From Telmatospirillum sp. (GTDB taxonomy: Bacteria > Pseudomonadota > Alphaproteobacteria > Rhodospirillales > Magnetospirillaceae): a DNA stretch of 64,000 nucleotides. The notes below the pieces were generated by a model. The model was not told where the DNA came from and ran no database searches. It worked only from the letters and a program-made list of their open reading frames with translations. The position numbers and the translations under genes are program-made. The stretch lies in the NCBI GenBank assembly GCA_009712185.1, contig WASQ01000136.1, positions 17,607-81,606 on the forward strand, read 5' to 3'. Shown piece by piece: positions 49,045-57,386 of the stretch. Position 1 is the stretch's first letter. Each line of letters begins with the position of its first letter.

Positions 49045-49854
49045 TCACCAGGCCGGCAGGATCGCGCCCTTGAAGCGGCTGTCCAGGAACTGTTCCACCT
49101 CCTTGGACTGATAGGCGGCGACCAGAATCCGGAACGCCGGCTTGTCCTTGTCCTGCTCTCGCACCGCGATGAAATTGCCATAGGGATTGTTCTGGCGCGG
49201 CTCCTGCACCAGGGCGTCCTTGCGGGGGTCGAGACCGGCCTCCAGCGCATAGTTGGTGTTGATGATGGCCGCGTCGAAGTCGGCGAGAGAACGCGGCAGT
49301 TGCGCGGCATCCAGTTCGATGAACTTGATCTTTTTCGGGTTGGTCTTGATGTCCTGAAGCGACGGAAGCAGACCCTTGCCCTCCGCCAGCGTGAGGAGGC
49401 CATGGGACGCCAGAAGATTGAGCGCCCGGCCGCCGTTGCTGGGGTCGTTCGGGATGCCGATCCGGGTTCCTTCCGGCAATGTTTCCAGGGATTTGATCTT
49501 TTTGGAATAAAGGCCGATCGGTTCGACGATGGTGAAGCCGATGGGAACGATGTGATAGCCGCGGGCCTTGATCTGGGCGTCGAGATAGGGCTTGTGCTGG
49601 AAGGCGTTGGCGTCCAGGTCGCCCGATTCCAGCGCGCTGTTGGGCAGCACATAGTCCGAGAACGTGACCAGTTGCACGTCAAGTCCGTTGGTGGCGGCCA
49701 CCTTCTTGGCGACTTCGGCGATCTCCTCCTCGGCGCCGCCGATCACGCCCAGCTTGATCTTTTCCGCGGCCATCGCCCCGGAGGCCGTCAAAGCCAGAGA
49801 GAGGCCGGCAACCAGCCCGAAACCCTTTAACCACCTGAAGCCGTGTTGAACCAT
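49045..49854 (-). CDS. metQ: MetQ/NlpA-family methionine-binding protein
   Basis: A 269-residue NlpA-type binding protein. A signal peptide without a lipobox Cys (SGAMAAEK) is followed by IKLGVIGGAEEEIAEV, DANAFQHKPYLDAQ, and the methionine-pocket segment NDPSNGGRALNLL. GGAG precedes the ATG at 49854, which is preferred over an upstream in-frame ATG at 49875. No metN or metI gene is adjacent. Next to the cystine importer it suggests a local sulfur-amino-acid uptake theme. Confidence 0.9.
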   Translation of the reverse strand: MVQHGFRWLKGFGLVAGLSLALTASGAMAAEKIKLGVIGGAEEEIAEVAKKVAATNGLDVQLVTFSDYVLPNSALESGDLDANAFQHKPYLDAQIKARGYHIVPIGFTIVEPIGLYSKKIKSLETLPEGTRIGIPNDPSNGGRALNLLASHGLLTLAEGKGLLPSLQDIKTNPKKIKFIELDAAQLPRSLADFDAAIINTNYALEAGLDPRKDALVQEPRQNNPYGNFIAVREQDKDKPAFRILVAAYQSKEVEQFLDSRFKGAILPAW

Positions 49855-49904
49855 TTTTATTAACTCCAATTGCATGTTATTTCATAAAGCTAATCCATAA
49901 ATTT

Positions 49905-49932
49905 ACTATACAATGGGCGAAAACCCGGTCAA
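49905..49932 (-). promoter_or_regulatory. Probable promoter of the metQ-like gene
   Basis: On the minus strand TTGACC (49927-49932) and TATAGT (49905-49910) are 16 bases apart, about 50 bases before the start codon. The -35 is embedded in the inverted repeat AAACCTG-TTGAC-CGGGTTT, a possible operator. Confidence 0.55.
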
Positions 49933-50441
49933 CAGGTTTCGTGCCCCGTGCGTTGCCGCAACCAGGAGAGATCAGAGATGTGTCAATGCGCGGCAGCCCG
50001 CGCGATGGAAGGGGAAAATCGGACGACTGCGGGCTGCCGTGTCGAGAGATCGCCCCCATCGTCACTCCCGCGAAAGAGCATATGAAAATATGGTGAGGAG
50101 GGCGGTCGTCCGGGCTTGGGCAAAAAAGCAGGGACTCAGGCCTTAGTGCCTGTTTTCAGGCGGAGCCGACGTCCGGAAATTCCGCCGCGAAAGCGGCGGA
50201 CTCCGGCAGGGACACCGGAGCCACTGGGACGCCGGAGCCACTGGGACGCCGGAGCCACTGGTGGATTTCTTTCACACGCTCCCCCGCCCGTCTCCGACGC
50301 GGATGCGGTCGAAATGCCTGGCTTCCGGCCCTGTCAGAAGCGGGCGGGACGGTCGCGCCACTCATTTTTTTCCTGCATCTTCCTCATTCGAAAGCAGGAA
50401 ACCATTTATATATCAAAGATTTATTGATAATCGGTCCAGGC
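49933..50441. other. Spacer with a long hairpin and a dispersed repeat
   Basis: No gene is supported. CGGCAGCCCGC (49991-50001) and GCGGGCTGCCG (50029-50039) form a perfect 11-bp inverted repeat with a 27-base loop. Dispersed repeat B occupies 50099-50282. The last 60 bases are AT-rich, next to the 3' end of the DJ-1-like gene. Confidence 0.55.
50099..50282 (+). repeat. Dispersed structured repeat B, full copy with three 17-bp units
   Basis: The core forms a nested hairpin at 50173-50206: outer CCGGA/TCCGG and inner TCCGCCGC-GAAA-GCGGCGGA with a GNRA-type tetraloop. Three 17-bp units follow at 50210, 50227 and 50244 (consensus ggacgccggagccactg), then the shared end TTCTTTCACACGCT. The unit number and the centre of the unit differ from the copy at 37685. 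Confidence 0.8.
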
Positions 50442-51323
50442 TTACTCCGCGACCGGGACTCCAAGACGCCGGGCGGTTTCGGCGAGCGAGGTCCGGGCAT
50501 AGGGGGCGACGGCCTCCAGATGCGCGCGATATCCGCTCTGGACACTGGTCACCATCGTCGTGTCCGCGACCCTGGGCGACCCGCCGGAGAAGGGCGGTGC
50601 CGGATCATATTCCAGGATCAGTTGGCGGGCCTTTGCCGCCTCCTCGCCGGCCAGCAATGTCAGAAGCGTCAATCCGAAATCTATTCCCGACGTGACCCCG
50701 GCACCGGTGACGCGGTTGCGGTCGTGCACGACGCGATCCTGCGTCGGGATGGCGCCAAAATAGCGCAGTTCCGGCAGCAGCGCCCAATGGGTGGTTGCCC
50801 GATAGCCGTTCAGAAGTCCGGCGGCACCCAGGATGAAGGCGCCGGTGCAGACGCTGGTCACCCACCGGGCGTCGCGTCCGACGGTGGCGACCCACTCCAC
50901 CAGATCGGGCTGGCGCATTTGCAGATAGGGATTGCTGGTCCCGGGAACGCAGAGGATGTCGGTCGTGGCGATATCGGCAAAGGTGGCGGTGGGGAGAAGC
51001 CCCAGGCGGTTGTTCGACGTGTTTTCGGCGTAGACCGGGTTGGTGTCGCGCCATACGAAATCGATGGAGACGTCCGGCCCGGTCAGAACCTCGACCGGGC
51101 CGATCAGATCGAGGGCGGTCATGCCTTCGTAGAGGACGAAGGCGATATGCGTCTTCGCGGGATCGCGCGGAGACCTCTCCCGCGTCCGGGCGCCGGTCCC
51201 GGCCATGGCCCCGGCGGTTCCGGCCGGTGGCGGCGCCGATGCGTCCGCCTTGCGGCCGGCGGCGGACAGGGACGCGGCGGCCGCGGTTCCCAGACAGGCT
51301 TTGGCAAAATTCCGTCGATTCAT
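50442..51323 (-). CDS. Tat-exported DJ-1/PfpI-family protein (isonitrile-hydratase-like)
   Basis: A 293-residue protein. It opens with the twin-arginine signal RRNFAKACLG and a Pro/Ala/Gly-rich linker to about 55. The DJ-1/PfpI domain follows with DLIGPVEVL and the nucleophile in SVCTGAFILGAAGLLNGYRATTHW. This sequence around the Cys matches isonitrile hydratases and GlxA-type amidase domains. AAGGAG precedes the ATG. It is divergent from a GlxA-type regulator that shares the same fold. Periplasmic activity is inferred from the Tat signal. Confidence 0.85.
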   Translation of the reverse strand: MNRRNFAKACLGTAAAASLSAAGRKADASAPPPAGTAGAMAGTGARTRERSPRDPAKTHIAFVLYEGMTALDLIGPVEVLTGPDVSIDFVWRDTNPVYAENTSNNRLGLLPTATFADIATTDILCVPGTSNPYLQMRQPDLVEWVATVGRDARWVTSVCTGAFILGAAGLLNGYRATTHWALLPELRYFGAIPTQDRVVHDRNRVTGAGVTSGIDFGLTLLTLLAGEEAAKARQLILEYDPAPPFSGGSPRVADTTMVTSVQSGYRAHLEAVAPYARTSLAETARRLGVPVAE

Positions 51324-51505
51324 GGTCTCTCCTTGTTCGCGCGAAGATCGACCAAAAGCCTAGAAAAAATCCCGCAAGGGAAAAAGCCGGATGGCTGCCA
51401 ATCAGCGACGGATTTCTGCCAGGGATGGACGGGCGCCTGTTCAAGGCGGCGGGGCGGGCGTAGGTTCCGGTTCCAGTCTTTGCGGCTCCACCGGGAGGGA
51501 ATGTC

Positions 51506-52489
51506 TTGTCCATTGCCAGCGGGACCCTGTCCGTCGCCATTCTGGCTCTGCCGGACTTCGTCCCCTTCGACCTTTCGGTGCCCTTCCAGATTTTTTCCGA
51601 GGCAAGGCGCCCCGACGGCGAACCCGCCTATGATCCCGCCTTCTATGGCCCGGCCCCCGTGGCGCAGAGCGGCGCCATCCGGATTGCGGACTGCCGCCCG
51701 TTACCGGACCTGGAGGAATGCGGCCTGATCGTGGTGCCCGGCCTTATGGATCCGCTGACTTTCCGTCATGACGGAGTGGCGAAGGCGCTGAAAGCGGCCG
51801 TTTCCCGTGGCGGCCGGGTGGCGTCGATCTGTACCGGCGCCTTCGTTCTGGCGTCCTCGGGCCTCCTCGACGGTCTTTCCGCCACCACCCACTGGGCCTG
51901 CACCGCCGCCCTCGCGGCGGCCTTCCCGCGCGTCCGGGTGGAGGAGGACGTGCTGTTCGTCGATAACGGGCAGATCCTGACTTCGGCCGGTCTGGCGGCG
52001 GGAATGGACCTCTGTTTCCATCTGATCGAACGCGACCATGGCGCGGCCGCGGCGGAGCGCAGCCGGGACTTTTTCGTCAGTCCGCTGGCGCGCGACGGCG
52101 GTCAGAGACAGCGTCTGCGCCGCCCGGACCAGCCCGAGAACAATCTGGAGCCTTTGCGGATCTGGCTTCTCGAAAATCTGCACAACGCCGTCACGGTGGA
52201 GGACATGGCGAAGCGCGCCTGCATGAGCCCGCGCAGCCTGCATCGCCGGTTCATCGAGCAGACGGGATACCCGCCGATGACCTGGTTGACCCGCGCCCGC
52301 ATCCGTCGCGCCCGGGTCCTGCTCGAAACCGGAACCCTTGGCATCGAGCAGATCGCCACGATGACCGGCTTTGCCACCGCCGCGGCGTTCCGCACCCGTT
52401 TCCGCCAGGAATCCGGCCTCTGCCCCACCCTGTGGCGGCGCGACCACGCGGGCCGGCATGCCGGGGACGCGTCGGAAAACCTAGACTGA
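51506..52489 (+). CDS. GlxA-family AraC-type transcriptional regulator
   Basis: A 327-residue protein. The N-terminal DJ-1/PfpI-like domain (about 8-195) has SICTGAFVLASSGLLDGLSATTHW. The C-terminal AraC DNA-binding domain (about 215-310) has DMAKRACMSPRSLHRRFIEQTG as its first helix-turn-helix. The TTG at 51506 is supported by GGGAGGGA five bases upstream; the nearby ATG at 51501 is in another frame. It is divergent from the DJ-1 enzyme gene and may control it. Confidence 0.9.
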   Translation: MSIASGTLSVAILALPDFVPFDLSVPFQIFSEARRPDGEPAYDPAFYGPAPVAQSGAIRIADCRPLPDLEECGLIVVPGLMDPLTFRHDGVAKALKAAVSRGGRVASICTGAFVLASSGLLDGLSATTHWACTAALAAAFPRVRVEEDVLFVDNGQILTSAGLAAGMDLCFHLIERDHGAAAAERSRDFFVSPLARDGGQRQRLRRPDQPENNLEPLRIWLLENLHNAVTVEDMAKRACMSPRSLHRRFIEQTGYPPMTWLTRARIRRARVLLETGTLGIEQIATMTGFATAAAFRTRFRQESGLCPTLWRRDHAGRHAGDASENLD

Positions 52490-52780
52490 GCGGACCCGGA
52501 ACCACGGTGTCGGAAATTTGAGGGAGGGGGGATGGTCATGCCCTGTAAAACTTGGTGAGCGTGATGGGCCGTGGGCGGAAGGGCTGCTGTCGGACGCGGG
52601 AGGGGAACGCCTGACATTGCCAACGAAGACGACTTCGGCAGGAGTTGATCAAACTTACCCAAAGAACGGCCTATCAGGCGATCCAGAAGCCAGACATTCA
52701 GCTTGCCAGCATCACTTGCGCACGGACGTTCTGTGCAGCAAGATGTCAAGACTGCGATCGGCGTAACAAAGAGAATGGGC
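52490..52780. other. Spacer before the acquired ATPase gene
   Basis: About 290 bases without a supported gene. Base composition falls from GC-rich to near even across it, so the left edge of the acquired segment probably lies here. No terminal repeat or tRNA is seen. Confidence 0.4.
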
Positions 52781-54067
52781 ATGCCAGAACGGATAGTAAA
52801 ATTACGCGACGCCTTTGGTGTTGGTCGGGATGTTCCCCTTAATTACGTCACGAGGGCCGGGGTCGATGAGAGCTTTGTGAATAGCCTCACGCGTGACAAG
52901 CACGTCGTAATTTATGGCTCTTCGAAGCAAGGCAAAACGACGCTGAGGCGGCATTGCCTGGACGAAGGTGATTACATCATCGTGAGCTGCCTCAACACCA
53001 TGAATTTGGTCGACCTTCAAGGCGCAATTCTGAAAGCAGCCGGGTATCGGATCGAACAAACTCAGACTAAAACGATCGGCGGCGCTTGGAAGTACGGAGC
53101 GGAATTTGCTGGTGAGGGGCAGGTTCCCTTCATTACTAAAGTTTCTGGGAAAGGCAATGTCGGTCGCGAGGCGAATGAAAAACTTGACATCGTGGCAAAG
53201 CACCTCGAAATTGACCTTGGCGACGTTAATGATATAATTCTTTCTTTGAAAGAAATAAATTTCAATAAATACATTGTATTGGAAGATTTCCACTATCTCA
53301 GCAATGAAGTGCAAAGGGCTTTTTCGTTTGCTCTAAAAGCGTTTCACGAAAATTCCCCATTTTGTTTTATTGTTATTGGTGTGTGGCGCGAAAAAAACAG
53401 GCTAATTTATTACAATGGTGATTTGACAAACAGAGTTATAAGCATAGATGCAGACGCATGGACTAAAGACCAACTTCGCGAGGTAATTACTGCTGGAGAG
53501 CAATTGTTAAACATACGCTTTGAAAACTGCGTAGTCGAGGAGTTGTTGCAGCACTGTTTTGAGAGTGTGGCGCTTGTTCAAGAAGGTTGCTACAGAATAT
53601 GTGAGAAACAAGGAGTGGTAGAAACGAAAGAAAATCTTATTTCCGTCGGATATGGCATTAAGGTTGAAGCGTTGGTGCGGGAAATTGTAAATGACCAAGC
53701 CGGTAGATATATGGCATTTATTACAAATTTTTCCGAGGGATTCCAGCAGACCGATCTTGAGATGTATAAATGGCTAGTTTATGCAGTGCTTATCAGCCCA
53801 ATTTCTGATCTAGAAAATGGCCTTCGGAGGTCGCAGGTGTCCTCGATTATAAAAGGAAGACATCCTGAAGGGGGGAAGTTGAACGAAGGGAATATTACAC
53901 AGGCCCTTCAGAACACTGCCTCGCTCCAGATCCAGAAGGGTATCAGGCCCATCATTTTCGACTATGACCAAACAACAAGGGTGTTGACGGTGGTCGATCG
54001 CAGTTTCTTGCTCTGGCTGGCCCACCAGGATCAGGGTGAATTGATAGCAGAACTCGGGATCGCTTGA
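52781..54067 (+). CDS. Acquired P-loop (AAA/STAND-like) ATPase of unknown role
   Basis: A 428-residue protein. Walker A is YGSSKQGKTT (about residues 45-53) and a Walker B-like strand YIVLEDFHYL is near 165. The central part has the feel of an AAA or Orc/STAND-type module (FCFIVIGVWREKNRLIYYNGDLTNR as a sensor strand). The C-terminal 130 residues look like a winged helix (SQVSSIIKGRHPEGGKLNEGNITQAL). The ATG at 52781 is six bases after AGAGA; an ATG at 52775 is the alternative. It is much AT-richer than its neighbours. A lone ATPase like this could be a defence or regulatory cargo gene. Confidence 0.75.
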   Translation: MPERIVKLRDAFGVGRDVPLNYVTRAGVDESFVNSLTRDKHVVIYGSSKQGKTTLRRHCLDEGDYIIVSCLNTMNLVDLQGAILKAAGYRIEQTQTKTIGGAWKYGAEFAGEGQVPFITKVSGKGNVGREANEKLDIVAKHLEIDLGDVNDIILSLKEINFNKYIVLEDFHYLSNEVQRAFSFALKAFHENSPFCFIVIGVWREKNRLIYYNGDLTNRVISIDADAWTKDQLREVITAGEQLLNIRFENCVVEELLQHCFESVALVQEGCYRICEKQGVVETKENLISVGYGIKVEALVREIVNDQAGRYMAFITNFSEGFQQTDLEMYKWLVYAVLISPISDLENGLRRSQVSSIIKGRHPEGGKLNEGNITQALQNTASLQIQKGIRPIIFDYDQTTRVLTVVDRSFLLWLAHQDQGELIAELGIA

Positions 54068-54260
54068 CACGACCTACGTGGTTTGGATTGATGGAGGTGG
54101 TTCCGGCTACCCTTGTCCGACGGTCGCATCCGTTTCCTCATATCCATCGTTAGTTACGGTGACAGTTTACTTTTCTTGGCCCATTACTCGGTGCTGAGAT
54201 GCGTCTACACCGTCACAGCAGGCAGGAACAGGGGATGACTCTGGCATATTGAGGAATCCG
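54068..54260. other. Spacer between the ATPase gene and the MazF remnant
   Basis: Nothing recognisable apart from intermediate base composition. It forms the right edge of the acquired stretch. Confidence 0.35.
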
Positions 54261-54518
54261 TTAGCGTAATTCGACGCCGAAGAAACGGCTCAAGGCATCG
54301 TCGACGGATTTCATGGTCCGTGGATTGACATGGCCGAACACGGCACCGGCCTTGGCGCGCGGTATTGTTATGGCGCGGTCGATCATGACCTGGGATGGTT
54401 TGTGCAAGCCGTTTCCCTCGTCCGGCTGCACCGTGATGCGGATCAGATGCTCCTCGTGAATATCGCTCGTTAGCTGGAGCACGGTCACCGCTGGCCTGAT
54501 CTCATCGGACAGTTGCAT
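54261..54518 (-). pseudogene. Truncated MazF/PemK-family toxin gene
   Basis: The 85 codons match the C-terminal two thirds of MazF/PemK toxins: VTVLQLTSDI, LIRITVQPDEGNGLHKPSQVMIDRAITIP, then GAVFGHVNPRTMKSVDDALSRFFG. Family members are near 110 residues and begin with a basic strand and an R-P-A-L-V segment. That N-terminal part, which carries key RNA-binding and catalytic residues, is absent and is not found in another frame upstream. No antitoxin gene is adjacent. It is probably non-functional. Confidence 0.75.
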
Positions 54519-54701
54519 TTGTACTTGCCCGGGGCAAAACGGGCGGCGACATGGCAGCTTGAAGTGACGGCCGCCGCCGCCCCTGTCGACGTCTTCCGTC
54601 GTGACGGCCTTGCCGGTCCCGCGTCCGGATGAGCGGCGCCGCCGGCGTCTTTTCCCGGGGCGGCCGGCACTCTGGTGACGCCAGCGTCCGCGCGTCTTTC
54701 C

Positions 54702-55745
54702 TTACGACCGGGCGAAGGAACCGCTGACATCCGACGGTTCCGGAAGGCCGTCGGGGACAGTTCGTTCCCGGGGCCACCAGGGGGCGAACGGGGAGGGGAC
54801 GCGCAGGTCGACCCGGTCGCCGAAAGACGGGGTCAGCAAGGGAATGCCGGCCTGTGCGGCCAGATGCGAGATGCGGTCCAGCGGCTCCGCCCAGGGATGA
54901 AAGGCGAGATCGAAGGTGCCGTTGTGGATGGGCAGAAGCCAGCGGCCGCCCAGGTCCCGGTGCGCGGCGGCGGTTTGTTCGGGAAGCATGTGGACGCGGG
55001 TCCAGCGCCGGTCATAGGCGCCGGTTTCGAGACAGGTGACGTCAAACGGCCCCAGTCTGTCGCCGATCGTCGCAAAACCGTCGAAATAGCCGGAATCGCC
55101 GCTGAAAAACAGGCGCAGCCCGTCGGCCTCGATGACCCAGGAGCACCAGAGCCGGAGATTGCGATCATGAAGGCCCCGGCCGGAAAAATGCTGGGCCGGC
55201 GTGGCGGTCAGGCGGATGTCGCCGATGCGGATCTCCCCCCACCAATCCCGTTCGATGATCGCGGCGGCCGGCACGCCCCAGGCCGCCAGCAGGCCGCCGA
55301 CCCCCGTCGGCGCCACGAAATGGGCGGTTTTCCCGGCGAGGGCGCGCACCGCCGCCTTGTCGAGATGGTCGTAATGATCGTGGGACAGGATGACCGCCTC
55401 GATGTCCGGAAGGTCGGAGATCGCGATCGGCGGCGCATGGAATCGCCGGGGGCCCATCCAGGACAGCGGGGAGGCGCGGTCGCTGAAAACCGGATCGGTC
55501 AGCCAGAACCGTCCGGACAGCTTCATCAGCAGCGTCGAATGACCAAGGCGCCACAGGCTGCCGTCGGCGGCGTCCAGAAGATCACGCCGCGACAGGGGGT
55601 GGACGGGAATTGGCCGGTCGGGAACCGTTCCCTCCGGCTTGTTGAAGAAGAAATCCCAGGCCAGACGGAGGCCCGCCAACCCGCGCGGCGGGCCGGAAAA
55701 GGCGGCGGTTCCGGGGGCTGGCGCCGGGTGGGCCGATCGGGGCAA
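54702..55745 (-). CDS. Metallo-beta-lactamase-fold hydrolase (RomA/NAPE-PLD-like)
   Basis: A 347-residue protein. The metal motif SHDHYDHLD gives His122, His124, Asp126 and His127. Further ligands are likely in TPAQHFSGR and FSGDSGYFDG, and a last His is in LLPIHNGTFDLAFHPW. The N-terminal half (WRLGHSTLLMKLSGRFWLTDPVFSDRASP) is the pattern of the RomA/NAPE-PLD group. The TTG at 55745 has GGAGG five bases upstream, and the longer open frame upstream has no family match. The substrate is unknown. Confidence 0.88.
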   Translation of the reverse strand: MPRSAHPAPAPGTAAFSGPPRGLAGLRLAWDFFFNKPEGTVPDRPIPVHPLSRRDLLDAADGSLWRLGHSTLLMKLSGRFWLTDPVFSDRASPLSWMGPRRFHAPPIAISDLPDIEAVILSHDHYDHLDKAAVRALAGKTAHFVAPTGVGGLLAAWGVPAAAIIERDWWGEIRIGDIRLTATPAQHFSGRGLHDRNLRLWCSWVIEADGLRLFFSGDSGYFDGFATIGDRLGPFDVTCLETGAYDRRWTRVHMLPEQTAAAHRDLGGRWLLPIHNGTFDLAFHPWAEPLDRISHLAAQAGIPLLTPSFGDRVDLRVPSPFAPWWPRERTVPDGLPEPSDVSGSFARS

Positions 55746-55840
55746 GGGGTCCTCCTGCCGGTGGGGTCTGCGGCAAGATATGGGGCGGCCGCCGGGGTTT
55801 GTCACGCGTCCCGCCCGATCGCGGAGGCGTCCGGCGTGGG

Positions 55841-56893
55841 CTATGGCGTCCTGGTCCGCGTGCTGCCACGGCTGACGACGGTGAAACCGATGTCCCGCAG
55901 GGCGTCGGGGCGCGGCGTTTCCCGGCCATCCTGTCCGGCCAGGGCGTTCAGGATGATCTCCGCGACCTGCCGGCCGATCGCCCGGCTGTCGGTCTGGATG
56001 GTCGTCAGCGACGGGACGCATTGGCGACCGATTTCGAAGTCGCCGAATCCCATGATCGACAGATCCTCCGGGACCCGGATGCCCCGGCGCTGGCATTCCA
56101 GCAGGGCGCCGACGCCTTGAAGATCGGAGATGGCGAACACCGCCTCGACGTCCGGGGCCAGGTCCAGCAACCGGCTGATGGACTGCGCGCCTTCGGTGAA
56201 GGACAGCGGGATGTCGGGGTTGCGGATGATCAGGCCGTCCGGCAGGCCGCATTCGCGCAGGCCGGCGGCAAAGCCCTCCAGCCGGTCCTCGCCCCGGAAA
56301 TCCCGCGCCTCGCCGCCGGCCGCCGGCCCGATGGCGCCGATCCGGCGGTGGCCGAGCCCGGCCAGATGGCGGGCGGCCGCCCGCCCGACCTCGAAGTTCG
56401 AAAAGCCGACGGCGTAATCGATGGGGCGTTCCGGCAGGTCCCACATTTCGACAACCGGCACGCCCGATTCCAGCAGCAGGGCGTTGGCCTCCCGCGAATG
56501 AACGCCGCCGGTGATGATGATCGCCTCCGGCCGGCGTGTCAGCAGAGAGCGGATGCAGTCCACCTCCTCCGAGGACCGGTAGAGCGTGAATCCGATCAGA
56601 AGCTGATAGTCGGCCTCCCGCAGGGCCTCGTTGATGGCCTGGGCGGTGTCGGCGAAGTTGGTGTTCATCAGCGTCGGCAGGACCAGGGCGACGAACCCGC
56701 TGCGGCGCGAGGACAGGCTTCCCGCCACCCGGTCGGGAACATAACGCAGTTGCGCCACCGCTTTGAGGACGCGATCACGCGTTTCCTGGGCGACCAGGGA
56801 AGGGTCCGCCAGGACGCGTGACACGGTCATCCGCGACACGCCGGCAAGGCGGGAGACATCCCGCATGGTGGGTTTGTGGGGGCGGTCGGTCAT
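55841..56893 (-). CDS. LacI-family (GntR-type) repressor of the sugar-acid operon
   Basis: A 350-residue regulator. The N-terminal helix-turn-helix and hinge are TMRDVSRLAGVSRMTVSRVLADP...VPDRVAGSLSSRRSG (about 8-64). The sugar-binding domain follows, with FALVLPTL-type first strand and FSNFEVGRAAARHLAGLGHRRIGAI. The sequence is closest in style to E. coli GntR/IdnR. The ATG at 56893 is chosen because it puts the DNA-binding domain at the N-terminus. It is divergent from the operon at 57387, with two GntR-like operators between them. Confidence 0.9.
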   Translation of the reverse strand: MTDRPHKPTMRDVSRLAGVSRMTVSRVLADPSLVAQETRDRVLKAVAQLRYVPDRVAGSLSSRRSGFVALVLPTLMNTNFADTAQAINEALREADYQLLIGFTLYRSSEEVDCIRSLLTRRPEAIIITGGVHSREANALLLESGVPVVEMWDLPERPIDYAVGFSNFEVGRAAARHLAGLGHRRIGAIGPAAGGEARDFRGEDRLEGFAAGLRECGLPDGLIIRNPDIPLSFTEGAQSISRLLDLAPDVEAVFAISDLQGVGALLECQRRGIRVPEDLSIMGFGDFEIGRQCVPSLTTIQTDSRAIGRQVAEIILNALAGQDGRETPRPDALRDIGFTVVSRGSTRTRTP

Positions 56894-57050
56894 CGTGCCA
56901 AAGTCGTCATAGCCGCGTTGTCGCCGGAAGCCGGGCCGCCTGACCGGCGGGCCGCAAAAAAAGAAAAAGGGCGTCAGACGGTGCCGGCTCCCCGAAAGCG
57001 GCATCATAGCGTGGCGGGAAGGGCAATCAAGGCCTCTCTTGGGACTTGCG

Positions 57051-57066
57051 ATGTGACCGGTAACAT
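57051..57066. promoter_or_regulatory. GntR/LacI-type operator 1
   Basis: ATGTGACCGGTAACAT is a 16-base palindrome with one mismatched pair. It differs at one base from ATGTTACCGGTAACAT, the form bound by E. coli GntR/IdnR. It lies about 160 bases upstream of the repressor gene start. Confidence 0.75.
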
Positions 57067-57195
57067 GGCATCATCCGTCTCCAGAACAAGAGGGGCGAAA
57101 CATAAAAATTCGCTCTGAAAACAAGATAGAATGGGAGATTTCCAAGAACCAGGCCGCCTGAATGGCGGTTCTTCGGTTAACGGCAGAGGTCCGAT

Positions 57196-57211
57196 ATGTT
57201 ATCGAGAACAT
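57196..57211. promoter_or_regulatory. GntR/LacI-type operator 2
   Basis: ATGTTATCGAGAACAT has the same half-sites ATGTT/AACAT and one mismatched pair. It is 145 bases from operator 1, a spacing that would suit looping by a tetrameric LacI-family repressor. The YhcH operon promoter is probably close to it. Confidence 0.7.
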
Positions 57212-57386
57212 CCCTCGTGCCGAAACTTTAAGGACAGGAATTGCCGGGGGACCGGCGCGGTCTGGCCGGCCCGGGCGCGTTGCCGCCGTTCGCGGCCGCC
57301 GCCGATGGCATCGGCCGTCACCGTCCGATGGTTTGGCAATCCGCCCCGTCCCCTCAGACGACGACCCGAGCGACAGGAGGAAACAC

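Noticed and set aside
49855-50060. SAM riboswitch before the metQ-like gene
   Set aside because: No SAM-I or SAM-II core could be recognised. The visible inverted repeats do not match those folds.
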